NCBI RefSeq assembly: GCF_002875945.1
Contig: NZ_MCZK01000143.1
Coordinates: forward strand, 22,327 to 86,326
Reading direction: 5' to 3'
DNA from: Vibrio lentus
GTDB lineage: Bacteria > Pseudomonadota > Gammaproteobacteria > Enterobacterales > Vibrionaceae
Length of the DNA: 64,000 nucleotides
The translations under genes were made by a program, and so were the position numbers. Each line of letters opens with the position of its first letter. The first letter of the stretch is position 1. Positions 36,015 to 44,173 of this stretch are shown in pieces. The notes beneath the pieces are model-generated. The model made no database searches. It was not told the DNA's origin and worked only from the letters and a program-made list of their open reading frames with translations.

Positions 36015-37004
36015 ATGAAAAAGGCAGTTCTAGCTTCTGCAGTGGTAGCAGCACTAGTTTCAGGTTCATCTCTAGCAGCAACAGTTTACAGCTCTGACGG
36101 TACTGAGCTTAAGATTGGTGGTCGTGCTGAATTCCGTGGTGATTTCATTGGAACGTCAAAAGGCGCTGAAATTGAAGGTTCGATGAGCGATGAAACTCGT
36201 TTTCGTCTGAACATTGGCGGTGAAACTCAACTGACTGACTCTGTTTCTGCTTTCGGCTTTTATGAAGCGGAACAAGGTACTGGCGATAACACGTTTAATA
36301 ACCGTTACATGTACGCTGGTGTTGATTTCGATGGCCAGGCTGTTTCGGTAGGTCGTCAAGACATGGCTTCAGTCATCGTTTCTGACTTTACGGATATCAC
36401 TGAGTTCTCTGGTGTTCAACAAGTATTCGGCGCAGCTTCTGACAAAGAAGATGGCGTATTTGCATACCGTGGCGGTTTTGATGCGCTACAACTAGAAGCA
36501 ACTTACCAAACCAACAGCGACAAGGACTCTGACGGCTACGGTCTTTCTGGTGTTTACTCGTTGCCATTCGGTCTAGACCTTGGTCTTGCATACTCTGGTG
36601 AAGATAAAGGTGAGGGGAATGGTAGCGCAAACCAAATCCTTGCAGGTCTAGCGTATTCTCTTGATAGCCTTTACCTAGCAGCGACTTACTCAACCGGTGA
36701 TATCGACGATAAAGCAGTTGGTACTGATACAGAATCATTCACCGCAATGGAATTTGCAGCGCAGTACAAGTTCACGAAGCAAATCTCTGCTGCGGTTGTT
36801 TACACGTATCAAGAAGACGAAGCAGCAAACGGCTCTACAGCAGACTCTGTTGACGGCATCGAGCTAGCAGGTTACTACAAGCTAAATAGCAACTTCCGTA
36901 CATACCTTTCTTACTACATCAATGGTTTGGATGAAGAGAAAACCGCGGATATCGTAACTGCTGGCGAAGACACTCTTCGTCTAGGTGTACGTTACGACTT
37001 CTAA
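36015..37004 (+). CDS. Outer-membrane porin (OmpU/OmpL-like)
   Basis: A 329-residue porin. I start at ATG 36015 (MKKAVLASAVVAALVSGSSLA), with AAGGTAAG upstream; a GTG six bases earlier is in frame but less likely. The mature part begins with the general-porin strand (ATVYSSDGTELKIGGRAEFRG, in parts), has acidic loops (EDKGEGNGSANQ) and ends LRLGVRYDF with terminal Phe, required for barrel insertion. It is about the same length as OmpU-type porins. It has a strong terminator just after the stop. Confidence 0.88.
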   Translation: MKKAVLASAVVAALVSGSSLAATVYSSDGTELKIGGRAEFRGDFIGTSKGAEIEGSMSDETRFRLNIGGETQLTDSVSAFGFYEAEQGTGDNTFNNRYMYAGVDFDGQAVSVGRQDMASVIVSDFTDITEFSGVQQVFGAASDKEDGVFAYRGGFDALQLEATYQTNSDKDSDGYGLSGVYSLPFGLDLGLAYSGEDKGEGNGSANQILAGLAYSLDSLYLAATYSTGDIDDKAVGTDTESFTAMEFAAQYKFTKQISAAVVYTYQEDEAANGSTADSVDGIELAGYYKLNSNFRTYLSYYINGLDEEKTADIVTAGEDTLRLGVRYDF

Positions 37005-37030
37005 TCTAAATTTACTTTAGATAAAGATTA

Positions 37031-37060
37031 AAAAGGTTGGGCAATGGCTCAGCCTTTTTT
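37031..37060 (+). terminator. Terminator of the second porin gene
   Basis: AAAGGTTGGGC pairs with GCTCAGCCTTT (with G-U pairs) around a short loop, followed by a T run on the plus strand. Confidence 0.85.
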
Positions 37061-37159
37061 CATATTCGAATATTCTGACTAACTTCATCAATGCTTTTTC
37101 TGGTTTCATTGTGTTAAATCCGTATCATAGGTGAACCACATCAAATAATTAGAAGCATC

Positions 37160-38050
37160 ATGTCACAACACCATCCGATTCAAGGCGCTAGCTGGATGCT
37201 AACCGCTGGTTTAGCCTTTGCTGTCATTAACAGCCTTACTCAAATCGCTAGCATTCATTTCGGACTTACTTCTACCACCGTCGCCGTCATTCAATACGCT
37301 ATCGCGTTGCTTGCTATTCTGCCTTACCTTAAAACGTTAGGGATTCGCCGTGCGCTAAAAACCGATAATCTAAAATTGCACGTGTTCCGAGTCTTCTTAT
37401 CGGTTATTGGTATTCAGCTGTGGATTTGGGCGTTGGCTTACCCTGTGCCTATTTGGCAAGGTATTGCTCTTCTCATGACTTCGCCACTTTTTGCGACTAT
37501 TGGATCTGGGCTTTTTCTCAAAGAGAAAGTGGGCGCTGCTCGTTGGGGTGCAACCTTGGCGGGTTTCGTGGGAGCCATGGTTATTTTGGAACCGTGGGCA
37601 GAAGATTTTAGCTGGGCAACACTACTGCCAGTTGGCGCTGCATTCTTTTGGGCGTGCTACTCTCTTATGGTGAAAAAGCTCTCCTCGCAAGACAGTCCAT
37701 CGACCATGGTGGTTTACCTTCTTCTATTGATTACACCCTTTAACCTTCTTCTCGCAGTGCCTGATTGGCAAACTCCGAGCGGTGGTACTATCTGGGGAAT
37801 ATTGGTTGTCATTGGCATAATGACTGCGCTTGCACAATGGGCAATCGTAAAAGCATACTCCGTAGCCGATGCCTCCTTTGTTCAACCATTTGACCACGCT
37901 AAACTTCCACTCAATGTATTAGCAGGCTGGATCGTATTTAGTTGGGTTCCACCTGGTCGTTTATGGCTAGGAGCCGCTATTATTATTGCGTCAGTTGCTT
38001 TTATTACCCATTGGGAAACAAAAAGACCAGCGAAATCGAAGAAAGTTTAA
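37160..38050 (+). CDS. DMT-superfamily (EamA) membrane transporter
   Basis: A 296-residue inner-membrane protein with ten predicted hydrophobic helices in two EamA repeats; the second repeat begins near ATLLPVGAAFFWACYSLMVKKL (residues about 155-175, shown in parts). It keeps the paired motifs FRVFLSVIGIQLWIWAL and WAIVKAYSVADASFVQPFDH typical of exporters of amino acids or metabolites. Substrate cannot be read from the sequence. It is a single gene; the next gene follows by 69 bases on the same strand but encodes an unrelated redox protein. Confidence 0.87.
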   Translation: MSQHHPIQGASWMLTAGLAFAVINSLTQIASIHFGLTSTTVAVIQYAIALLAILPYLKTLGIRRALKTDNLKLHVFRVFLSVIGIQLWIWALAYPVPIWQGIALLMTSPLFATIGSGLFLKEKVGAARWGATLAGFVGAMVILEPWAEDFSWATLLPVGAAFFWACYSLMVKKLSSQDSPSTMVVYLLLLITPFNLLLAVPDWQTPSGGTIWGILVVIGIMTALAQWAIVKAYSVADASFVQPFDHAKLPLNVLAGWIVFSWVPPGRLWLGAAIIIASVAFITHWETKRPAKSKKV

Positions 38051-38119
38051 AGCTAATGAAATAAATAACGCTACTGTCCGTTCTATATTGATAAGAGAAT
38101 TTTAAACGAGGTCGTAACC

Positions 38120-38737
38120 ATGAAGAAACCAGTCAAGATTACACTATACCGTTGGGCAGGCAGCTGGGGTCCATTTAAAGTCAATATCCCATGTGGAGAA
38201 TGTACCCTTACTAAAGACATTCTTAAGGACACTTTTGAGAATGAATTAGCCGATGTCGATGTCGAACTGGAAGTGAAAGATTGGTTATCTCATTGGTGGG
38301 AACCGCTTAAACTGGGTTCTTGGCATGCGCCGATTCTTGTCGTTGAAGGCAAAGTCGTCAGCCAAGGCGAAGCACTCAATCGAGGGGTGCTCGTTCAATC
38401 AGTAATCAAAGAGTGGACGAAACGAGACAGCTTGAAAGGCAACATTGTTTACGGGAAAGCGACATGCCCATTCTGCGTCAAAGCTAAGAAAATGCTTGAT
38501 GAAGCGGGTGTTGAATATACCTATCACGATGTCGTGAAAGACAGCGCGGCTCTATATCGTATGATCCCAGAGGTAAAAGCGCACATTGGTGAGAAAACAC
38601 CAGTCACCGTCCCTCAGATCTGGCTTGATGGTAAATACATCGGCGGAGCAGACAACTTAGAAGCTTGGATGAAAGAAAATGGTCTAGATTCCATTCCAAA
38701 CAACGTTGTCGATTTATCTAATCAATCGGCTAGCTGA
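38120..38737 (+). CDS. Two-domain glutaredoxin
   Basis: A 205-residue cytoplasmic redox protein with two thioredoxin-fold domains. The second (about 107-195) is a classic glutaredoxin: CPFC at 116-119, the cis-Pro loop TVPQIW and the GG-A-D glutathione-binding segment (IGGADNLEAW). The first (about 5-100) also looks thioredoxin-like and has its own CGEC motif (C25, C28) and the APILVVEGK strand. Two active sites in one chain suggest intramolecular electron transfer. Glutaredoxins are usually about 85-100 residues; this length is due to the added N-terminal domain. Confidence 0.85.
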   Translation: MKKPVKITLYRWAGSWGPFKVNIPCGECTLTKDILKDTFENELADVDVELEVKDWLSHWWEPLKLGSWHAPILVVEGKVVSQGEALNRGVLVQSVIKEWTKRDSLKGNIVYGKATCPFCVKAKKMLDEAGVEYTYHDVVKDSAALYRMIPEVKAHIGEKTPVTVPQIWLDGKYIGGADNLEAWMKENGLDSIPNNVVDLSNQSAS

Positions 38738-38830
38738 TCTCCGAAGATCTTAGAATAAGCCGATGGTTAAAAGAATTTTTGTGTCCATCCACAATAAAGT
38801 AGAGCGTTGAATATCATCAATCGCTCAAAC

Positions 38831-38868
38831 GAAAAAGGCCTTAAACTTCATTGAGTTTAAGGCCTTTT
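38831..38868. terminator. Long bidirectional terminator
   Basis: AAAAGGCCTTAAACT pairs with GAGTTTAAGGCCTTTT over about 15 bases around a small loop. It ends the glutaredoxin transcript and, on the minus strand, that of the 44-aa gene at 38889. Confidence 0.9.
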
Positions 38869-38888
38869 AAAATTCCGTTTAAAAATGC

Positions 38889-39023
38889 TTACTTAGACAT
38901 TTTCTTCATCATTCGCTTAAAGAACGACGGTTTCTTTGGCTTTGACTTGCCATACAATGCTTCGTGCATCATGTTTTTTGCTACCATTTGACCAAGGTAT
39001 GCGTGGCCTAGTTCGTAATTCAT
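38889..39023 (-). CDS. Very small basic protein (44 aa)
   Basis: A short frame from ATG 39023 to TAA at 38889-38891, with a strong GGAG ribosome-binding site seven bases before the start. The product begins MNYELGHAYLGQMVAKNMMH and ends with a Lys/Met-rich tail (KKPSFFKRMMKKMSK), strongly basic. The first half looks like an amphipathic helix. Its own upstream region and the terminator behind it make it a convincing gene. Function unknown; the basic tail could contact membranes or nucleic acid. Confidence 0.7.
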   Translation of the reverse strand: MNYELGHAYLGQMVAKNMMHEALYGKSKPKKPSFFKRMMKKMSK

Positions 39024-39156
39024 GCTTATCTCCGCACATAATCAATTTTCTTATGCGCGGATTTTACACTTTAAACGCCCAAAAACAAGACTCAAATCAC
39101 ACTTTTATGTAAATAAATTACAGGTTACATGTGAGTTTATAAATAGAACGCAATAA

Positions 39157-39181
39157 AAAAGCAGCCCAATAAGCTGCTTTT
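39157..39181. terminator. Terminator behind the 116-aa gene
   Basis: AAAAGCAGC and GCTGCTTTT pair around a seven-base loop; on the minus strand a T run follows. It lies about 65 bases after the stop of the gene at 39247. Confidence 0.82.
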
Positions 39182-39246
39182 AGACAAAGGCATGGTTCTA
39201 AAAACCGTTAGTTCTCAAGATACCTTTCAAACGAAGCTCTTATAAC

Positions 39247-39597
39247 CTAGCTACGCTTTGGCTGTCTGTAAGTTTTACCAGCAATCTGGTATGTATCTTT
39301 TTGCTTTAATTCGAACATTGTTTCGAAGAACCAAGCTGCAAATTTGATTAAGTCATCGCCTTCATTCATGACATGTTCGATGTACTCTTGCTCTTCGCCT
39401 TGTTCATTCTCTTGAAGCGTCACGTGGTAAATACGCTTTTCGCCGTCAACTTCAGCTAACGCAAATTGACCAGTCAGTGATTCTGCAGCCTCAGCGACTT
39501 CAGTATCCTCGTTGGATTTCAATAACTCGAGTGCTTGAGGCAAGCCATCCAGTACACAGATCGCTTTTACCAGTACTTCAAATTCATTTTGCTGCAT
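39247..39597 (-). CDS. Acidic protein of unknown function (116 aa)
   Basis: A cytoplasmic, strongly acidic protein (many Glu, several EE pairs) without signal peptide or membrane helix. It begins MQQNEFEVLVKAICVLDGLP, has a helical first half and a beta-containing middle (KRIYHVTLQENEQ), and ends basic (GKTYRQPKRS). I do not recognise a named family. The frame, codon use and following terminator support a real gene. It stands alone between the 44-aa gene and the efflux pump on the same strand. Confidence 0.75.
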   Translation of the reverse strand: MQQNEFEVLVKAICVLDGLPQALELLKSNEDTEVAEAAESLTGQFALAEVDGEKRIYHVTLQENEQGEEQEYIEHVMNEGDDLIKFAAWFFETMFELKQKDTYQIAGKTYRQPKRS

Positions 39598-39688
39598 GTT
39601 TTACACCTATTAAATGGACCGAAGCATTGTAGGAAACCATCAACACAAATACAACGCTTTAACTAGAGCACGCAAGTATAAAACCTGC

Positions 39689-40894
39689 CTAGCTATATTC
39701 TATTGCTGCAGAGTCGATTTTTTTGTTAGCTCGAGTTGAAGACCAAAGCACACCGCCCATACCTACGCCGATGATAAGATAGAATACGCCAAGCTGTAGG
39801 TGAGTCGTCACCCAGCTTTCAACCAAGTATCCGCCTAGCAAGCCCGCCATACACATTTGAATTGAACCCGACAGAGCAGACACCGCGCCCGCTTGCTTCT
39901 TGTGAGGCTCCAACAACATGCTGATCGATAGAGGGAAAGAGATGCCCTGTGCTATCGCCAGCCAAGTGAATGCCCACACTAGGTTAAAGATAGAGAGTTC
40001 ATGTGTTAACAACCAAGTGCCCGACGCCAATACAATCAAAATCGCTAAGCTCATTAACTGCGGCGTACTGAATCGGCGGTTGAGTAAGTTCAACGCCACA
40101 CTGCCAATCAACAACCCAGCCGAAGGCACAATCATCAAAGAACCATATTCAGCGGCTGTCAGACCTAGTTGTTCTTGCATTAAGAATGGGAATAAAGATA
40201 GTGACACTAGGCTCGCCATATAGCTCATCCAGTTGTAGCTCGCGCTGCTGATCACTTGGCGGTTAGTCAGCAAGCGTCCGTAGTTTTTCACCACCTGGCT
40301 GACTTCGAAACGACTCTTTCCGTAAGGTAGCGTCTCGGGCAACACAAAGTAGCCAAGAATAAATATCGCCAATAAATACAATAAAACAAACAGGAACACC
40401 GCCTGCCAGCCGAGATGAAACGAGATCCAACCACCAAACACTGGCGCAATGATCGGCATGATAGAAGCGGTGATTGAAATATAAGAGAGCGCCCTAGTGA
40501 GTTGAGGACCATCATAACTGTCCCTAAGAACACTTCGCCCGAGCACCGAAGCACTCCCCGCCCCTAAACCTTGCAATAAACGACCAACTTCTAAAGCGGT
40601 CATATTGTCGGAAAATGCAAAACAAACGATAGTACCAATCAAATAAACACCCTGACCCAACAAGAAGATAGGTCGTCTTCCCACCGCATCAGACATCGGG
40701 CCATAAAATAGCTGCGACAAGCCAAAACCCACAAGAAACAGTGTAACGAGCAGTTGCACATCCACTTGGGTAACACTTAAGTCAGAAGCGATTAATGGCA
40801 ATGATGGGAGGTAGATACTCACACCCACTTGCCCCGTAGCAATAATCATCATTGCTAAGAGTAACGGCGTTTTTTTAAAGGTCGATTGGCTCAA
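39689..40894 (-). CDS. Bcr/CflA-type MFS drug efflux transporter (EmrD-like)
   Basis: A 401-residue inner-membrane protein with twelve predicted helices of the major facilitator fold. The drug-H+ antiporter motif A is visible as LFYGPMSDAVGRRP after helix 2, and motif C-like sequence is in helix 5 (IMPIIAPVFGGWI), as in EmrD and Bcr. Likely substrates are hydrophobic drugs or detergents, but this is not readable. It is divergent from a LysR regulator that starts 108 bases away, a common arrangement for a regulated efflux gene. Confidence 0.88.
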   Translation of the reverse strand: MSQSTFKKTPLLLAMMIIATGQVGVSIYLPSLPLIASDLSVTQVDVQLLVTLFLVGFGLSQLFYGPMSDAVGRRPIFLLGQGVYLIGTIVCFAFSDNMTALEVGRLLQGLGAGSASVLGRSVLRDSYDGPQLTRALSYISITASIMPIIAPVFGGWISFHLGWQAVFLFVLLYLLAIFILGYFVLPETLPYGKSRFEVSQVVKNYGRLLTNRQVISSASYNWMSYMASLVSLSLFPFLMQEQLGLTAAEYGSLMIVPSAGLLIGSVALNLLNRRFSTPQLMSLAILIVLASGTWLLTHELSIFNLVWAFTWLAIAQGISFPLSISMLLEPHKKQAGAVSALSGSIQMCMAGLLGGYLVESWVTTHLQLGVFYLIIGVGMGGVLWSSTRANKKIDSAAIEYS

Positions 40895-40965
40895 AAAATT
40901 CCCTGTTCGTTTGTTATTTGTTCATGATATAAGTCTATATTCAAAACCAGTAATTGATAATTAAC

Positions 40966-40979
40966 CAAATTGGAATTTG
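40966..40979. promoter_or_regulatory. Palindrome in the efflux/LysR divergent promoter
   Basis: CAAATT and AATTTG flank a GG centre. It lies in the 108-base gap between the two divergent genes, 24 bases before the LysR start. LysR proteins bind such AT-rich inverted repeats, so this is a candidate operator. Confidence 0.45.
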
Positions 40980-41002
40980 ATTAAGTCCCAACAGGAAATA
41001 AT

Positions 41003-41899
41003 ATGGATTGGATTCTTAACGTAAAAAGCTACGTAAGAGTGGTAGAAGAAGGCAGCTTCAATGGAGCCGCACGTAAATTAAATACCACCAGCTCAGCCAT
41101 CAGTAAAAGAGTGAACTGGCTGGAGGAACGCATTGGCACTCAACTTTTAAAGCGCACCACTCGCTCGATTAGCCAAACCGAAGCAGGCGCACTCTTTTAC
41201 CTGCGAGCCAAAGATCAGCTCGATAATTGGCAATCGATTATTGATGAGACTCGCTCAGTAAACCAAACCCCCGCTGGCTTGCTAAAGATAGGTGCGACCA
41301 TTGCCGTTGGCTCTAAGTTTCTAGTGCAATATATGGACGACTTCTTAGAGAAATATCCAGACATTAAGGTGCAATTGATTACTACGACTTCCGGCCAATT
41401 ACCTGAACTTGGATTGGATCTGGTGATCAGTCGCGAACTGGAGCAGCTCAACTCTTTGAGCTTCAAGAAAACCCCCTTGTTTGAGCACAAAGCCGGTTTC
41501 TATGCCGCACCGAGTTATCTCGCCAAACATGGTTACCCCACCTGTGAACAGGATTTAGAACAACATAATTCATTAATCTGGGGAGAGCGCCCGACTCGTG
41601 AAGTTACTTTGACCAAAGGCCAAAGAATCACGTTGAATGGAAACTTCGCGACCACCAATCCAGAGGCTTTGTTTCATGCAGCGAAGCGAGGTATGGGAGT
41701 ACTTTTAACCATCAAAGCAATGATCAAAGAAGATCTCAAACAAGGGACATTAGTTCCAGTCTTACCAAATATCACGGCTGACGAGGTGATGGTTTACGCG
41801 TACTACCCTAAGCTTGACTACTCACATACACGAACAAAGCTCTTTTTGGATCACCTGAAAGAGAGACTAGACAGAGAGCGTAGCACTCAAATTTTGTGA
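41003..41899 (+). CDS. LysR-family transcriptional regulator
   Basis: A 298-residue regulator. The N-terminal winged helix (GSFNGAARKLNTTSSAISKRV, in parts: GSFNGAARKLN, SSAISKRVNWLE) is followed by a linker helix and a two-lobed effector-binding domain from about residue 90 (GLLKIGATIAVG). It begins at ATG 41003 with AGGA upstream. It most likely controls its own gene and the divergent EmrD-like pump; the effector is unknown. Confidence 0.9.
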   Translation: MDWILNVKSYVRVVEEGSFNGAARKLNTTSSAISKRVNWLEERIGTQLLKRTTRSISQTEAGALFYLRAKDQLDNWQSIIDETRSVNQTPAGLLKIGATIAVGSKFLVQYMDDFLEKYPDIKVQLITTTSGQLPELGLDLVISRELEQLNSLSFKKTPLFEHKAGFYAAPSYLAKHGYPTCEQDLEQHNSLIWGERPTREVTLTKGQRITLNGNFATTNPEALFHAAKRGMGVLLTIKAMIKEDLKQGTLVPVLPNITADEVMVYAYYPKLDYSHTRTKLFLDHLKERLDRERSTQIL

Positions 41900-41920
41900 A
41901 ATAAGTCACAACTGAGTTTG

Positions 41921-42030
41921 AAAAATCATACAACACCGTCAATAATAAACTGGACGCATATTAATGATGTGCGCAACTTGTATGTATACAAGATCACGCA
42001 CTTGAAAATTATGCTTATAAAAATCATACA
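41921..42030 (+). promoter_or_regulatory. Structured upstream region of the GGDEF/EAL gene
   Basis: A 12-base direct repeat AAAAATCATACA occurs at 41921-41932 and again at 42019-42030. Between them lies a near-perfect inverted repeat centred on CTTGTATGTATACAAG (41977-41992), extended by GTGCG (41969-41973) and CGCAC (41997-42001). The last copy ends 35 bases before the start codon. It could be a binding region for a dimeric regulator. Confidence 0.5.
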
Positions 42031-42065
42031 TATACAGCTTACACACTGATTCTGGTTGGCTACGG

Positions 42066-43943
42066 ATGGTGACTATGACTCAACATACGCACAGCAACAT
42101 AATAGACACAGAGCGCATTGGCCGTTTACTTAAATTGGAAGGTATCGACCTGTTAGAGTCGGCTGTGCTTACTTTGCATCAAACCTTTGGGACTCAATAC
42201 ACCAGCATCATTGAGAAGAAGTATTTCCCAGACCAAATGGTGCCTTTGGTGATTGCGCAATCTGACCACGTACTGCATGACAAAATCAATCCGCGTCATG
42301 GTCACATCTACCAACAAGCCGTTAATCAAAGTCACCCTGATTGCTCTTTCGCTCAATACATTATTAAATCTTTGCCAACATCAGCATTTAGGCAGGAGAT
42401 CACCTCTCAAAACTCGATTGCGATACCCACTCGAACTCAGAGTGGAGAAGTCATGGGGGTACTGTTTTCGACCTTCACATCACCTCTTAGCCCTGACCAA
42501 CAGCAAGAAGTGATCAAGCATCACCAACTTTTCGCAGACATCGTCATTCATACCTTGCGAGAGATGTGGTTCAACGACCGATCTGAGCAGTTAGTCAATC
42601 AACTCAGCTACGAGGTGTCGCACGATAGCTTAACTGGGCTGCTTAACCGCAGTTGTTTGTCGGATACGTTAGAGTCGATCACTCAACAGAGTGTCACGCC
42701 TTTTACCGTGGCTCTGTTGGATATAAACAGCTTCAAAGCCATTAACGACATGCACGGCAATTACATTGGCGACAAGGTACTCCAACATGTCGCTGAAACA
42801 CTGCGCCGAACATTACCAGAGAACAACCTAACCTTTCGTACTGCCGGTAACGAGTTCGCTTTCATTACTTATCATAACGACCCAATCGGTGTCTGCGAAC
42901 AGGTAGTAACCAAAATAAAACAAGGCTATTGCAGCGTTGATCTGAAGATTGATTTTGATGTCAGCATTGGGATTGCTCGCTCAGATGGAAATAATAAAGA
43001 CGTAGAACAGATCATCTTCAATACCAGCTTGGCTTTAAAAGAATGTAAACAGCACCCAGATACACACATCCAATGCTACGACACTCATTTAAGAGCGCGC
43101 TATCAAAGAAAAACCGAGTTGATTGCGGCTTTACGCAGTGAGCTTGAAAGCTCAATCTCGAGTAAAACAGTATCCAATGGCAATCACGTCAATAACCCTG
43201 CATCTGAAAGCAATGGAATGTATGTGGTCGTCCAACCGATCGTAGGTAAAGACGATACGCGTTGGGAATATTTTGAGGTTCTCACTCGTTGGAAAACAAC
43301 TCAACACGGCGACATATCTCCCGTAGAGTTCATACAAGTTGCAGAAGAGTCTGGCCTTATCGTCGAGTTGGGTGAACGTATTATCGAACTCGTTTGCCGA
43401 GCAAAAATCACACTTGAGCAAGGCTTAGGCTATAAAATCAAACTGGGTATCAACTGTTCAGCTCACGAGCTTAGTGATTCTAAACGTTACCTTGCCTACC
43501 TTACTAAAACGATCAAACAGTACAACTTCGAGGCGAATGAGTTTGTTATTGAATTAACCGAAACCGTATTACTTTCGCCGACGCCTGAAGTCAAAGACGC
43601 CCTCAACTATCTTCGAGAGCAAGGCTTCACCATTGCGTTAGATGACTTTGGTACTGGCTACTCAAGCCTGAACTACATCCACAGCTACCCTATCGATTGC
43701 ATTAAAATTGATGCCGTCTTTATCCAGAACCTGTTAACCAACTCCACATCAGAGAGTGTCGTTTGGTTGATCATTCAATTGGCGCAAAGGTTGGGTGTAT
43801 CACTCGTCGCGGAAGGTGTCGAAGAGCGTGAGCAGTTAGATAAGCTCCATTCAATGGGGTGCGACAGTATCCAAGGTTACCTCTATTCTTGTCCACTGCG
43901 CCCAGAAACCATCGTCAGCAACATAAATGCGCTAAGCGTATGA
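42066..43943 (+). CDS. GGDEF/EAL protein, probable c-di-GMP phosphodiesterase
   Basis: A 625-residue soluble protein. Residues 1-175 look like a GAF-type sensor, about 185-350 a GGDEF domain and about 385-620 an EAL domain. The GGDEF signature is replaced by AGNEF (in FRTAGNEFAFI), so cyclase activity is probably lost, though GTP binding might remain. The EAL domain keeps its catalytic features: EVLTR in place of EALxR, N in LGINCSAHEL, E in IELTETV, DDFGTGYSSL, the Lys of CIKIDAVF and EGVEE. It should therefore break down c-di-GMP, a messenger that controls LapA-type adhesins in other bacteria. It has no membrane segment and is not LapD. Confidence 0.88.
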   Translation: MVTMTQHTHSNIIDTERIGRLLKLEGIDLLESAVLTLHQTFGTQYTSIIEKKYFPDQMVPLVIAQSDHVLHDKINPRHGHIYQQAVNQSHPDCSFAQYIIKSLPTSAFRQEITSQNSIAIPTRTQSGEVMGVLFSTFTSPLSPDQQQEVIKHHQLFADIVIHTLREMWFNDRSEQLVNQLSYEVSHDSLTGLLNRSCLSDTLESITQQSVTPFTVALLDINSFKAINDMHGNYIGDKVLQHVAETLRRTLPENNLTFRTAGNEFAFITYHNDPIGVCEQVVTKIKQGYCSVDLKIDFDVSIGIARSDGNNKDVEQIIFNTSLALKECKQHPDTHIQCYDTHLRARYQRKTELIAALRSELESSISSKTVSNGNHVNNPASESNGMYVVVQPIVGKDDTRWEYFEVLTRWKTTQHGDISPVEFIQVAEESGLIVELGERIIELVCRAKITLEQGLGYKIKLGINCSAHELSDSKRYLAYLTKTIKQYNFEANEFVIELTETVLLSPTPEVKDALNYLREQGFTIALDDFGTGYSSLNYIHSYPIDCIKIDAVFIQNLLTNSTSESVVWLIIQLAQRLGVSLVAEGVEEREQLDKLHSMGCDSIQGYLYSCPLRPETIVSNINALSV

Positions 43944-43960
43944 AGACGCCACTCTTCATG

Positions 43961-44016
43961 CTTCTGAGCTTCTGAGCTTCTGAGCTTTTGAGCTTTTGAG
44001 CTTTTGAGCTTTTGAG
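43961..44016. repeat. 8-bp tandem repeat, seven copies
   Basis: Three copies of CTTCTGAG are followed directly by four of CTTTTGAG. The array lies 18 bases after the stop codon of the GGDEF/EAL gene, next to a small hairpin (ATGAAG 43940-43945 with CTTCAT 43954-43959). It does not code for protein. Confidence 0.92.
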
Positions 44017-44035
44017 AAAATGGAGCTTAAGAAAC

Positions 44036-44095
44036 AAAAAAGCCGCAAGGGCAAAATTGAACACTTAGGTATTCAACTCTGCACTCGCGGCTTTT
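44036..44095. terminator. Bidirectional terminator between convergent genes
   Basis: AAAAAGCCGC at the left and GCGGCTTTT at the right close a long stem, with a second pairing inside (TTGAA with TTCAA). It serves the GGDEF/EAL gene on the plus strand and the M23 peptidase gene on the minus strand. Confidence 0.8.
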
Positions 44096-44173
44096 CAATG
44101 TTTAGATATATAGGCTACCAAGCTCTTCGCTTATTCAACGATTAGACTCATCAGCGATATCGACTCGCTATAA

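Noticed and set aside
42066..43943. GGDEF/EAL protein as the LapD receptor of the adhesin system
   Set aside because: It lacks the two membrane helices, periplasmic domain and HAMP of LapD, and its EAL domain looks catalytically active rather than a binding-only domain.
43961..44016. Possible CRISPR array
   Set aside because: Units are 8 bases with no spacers; a simple tandem repeat. No cas genes in the window.
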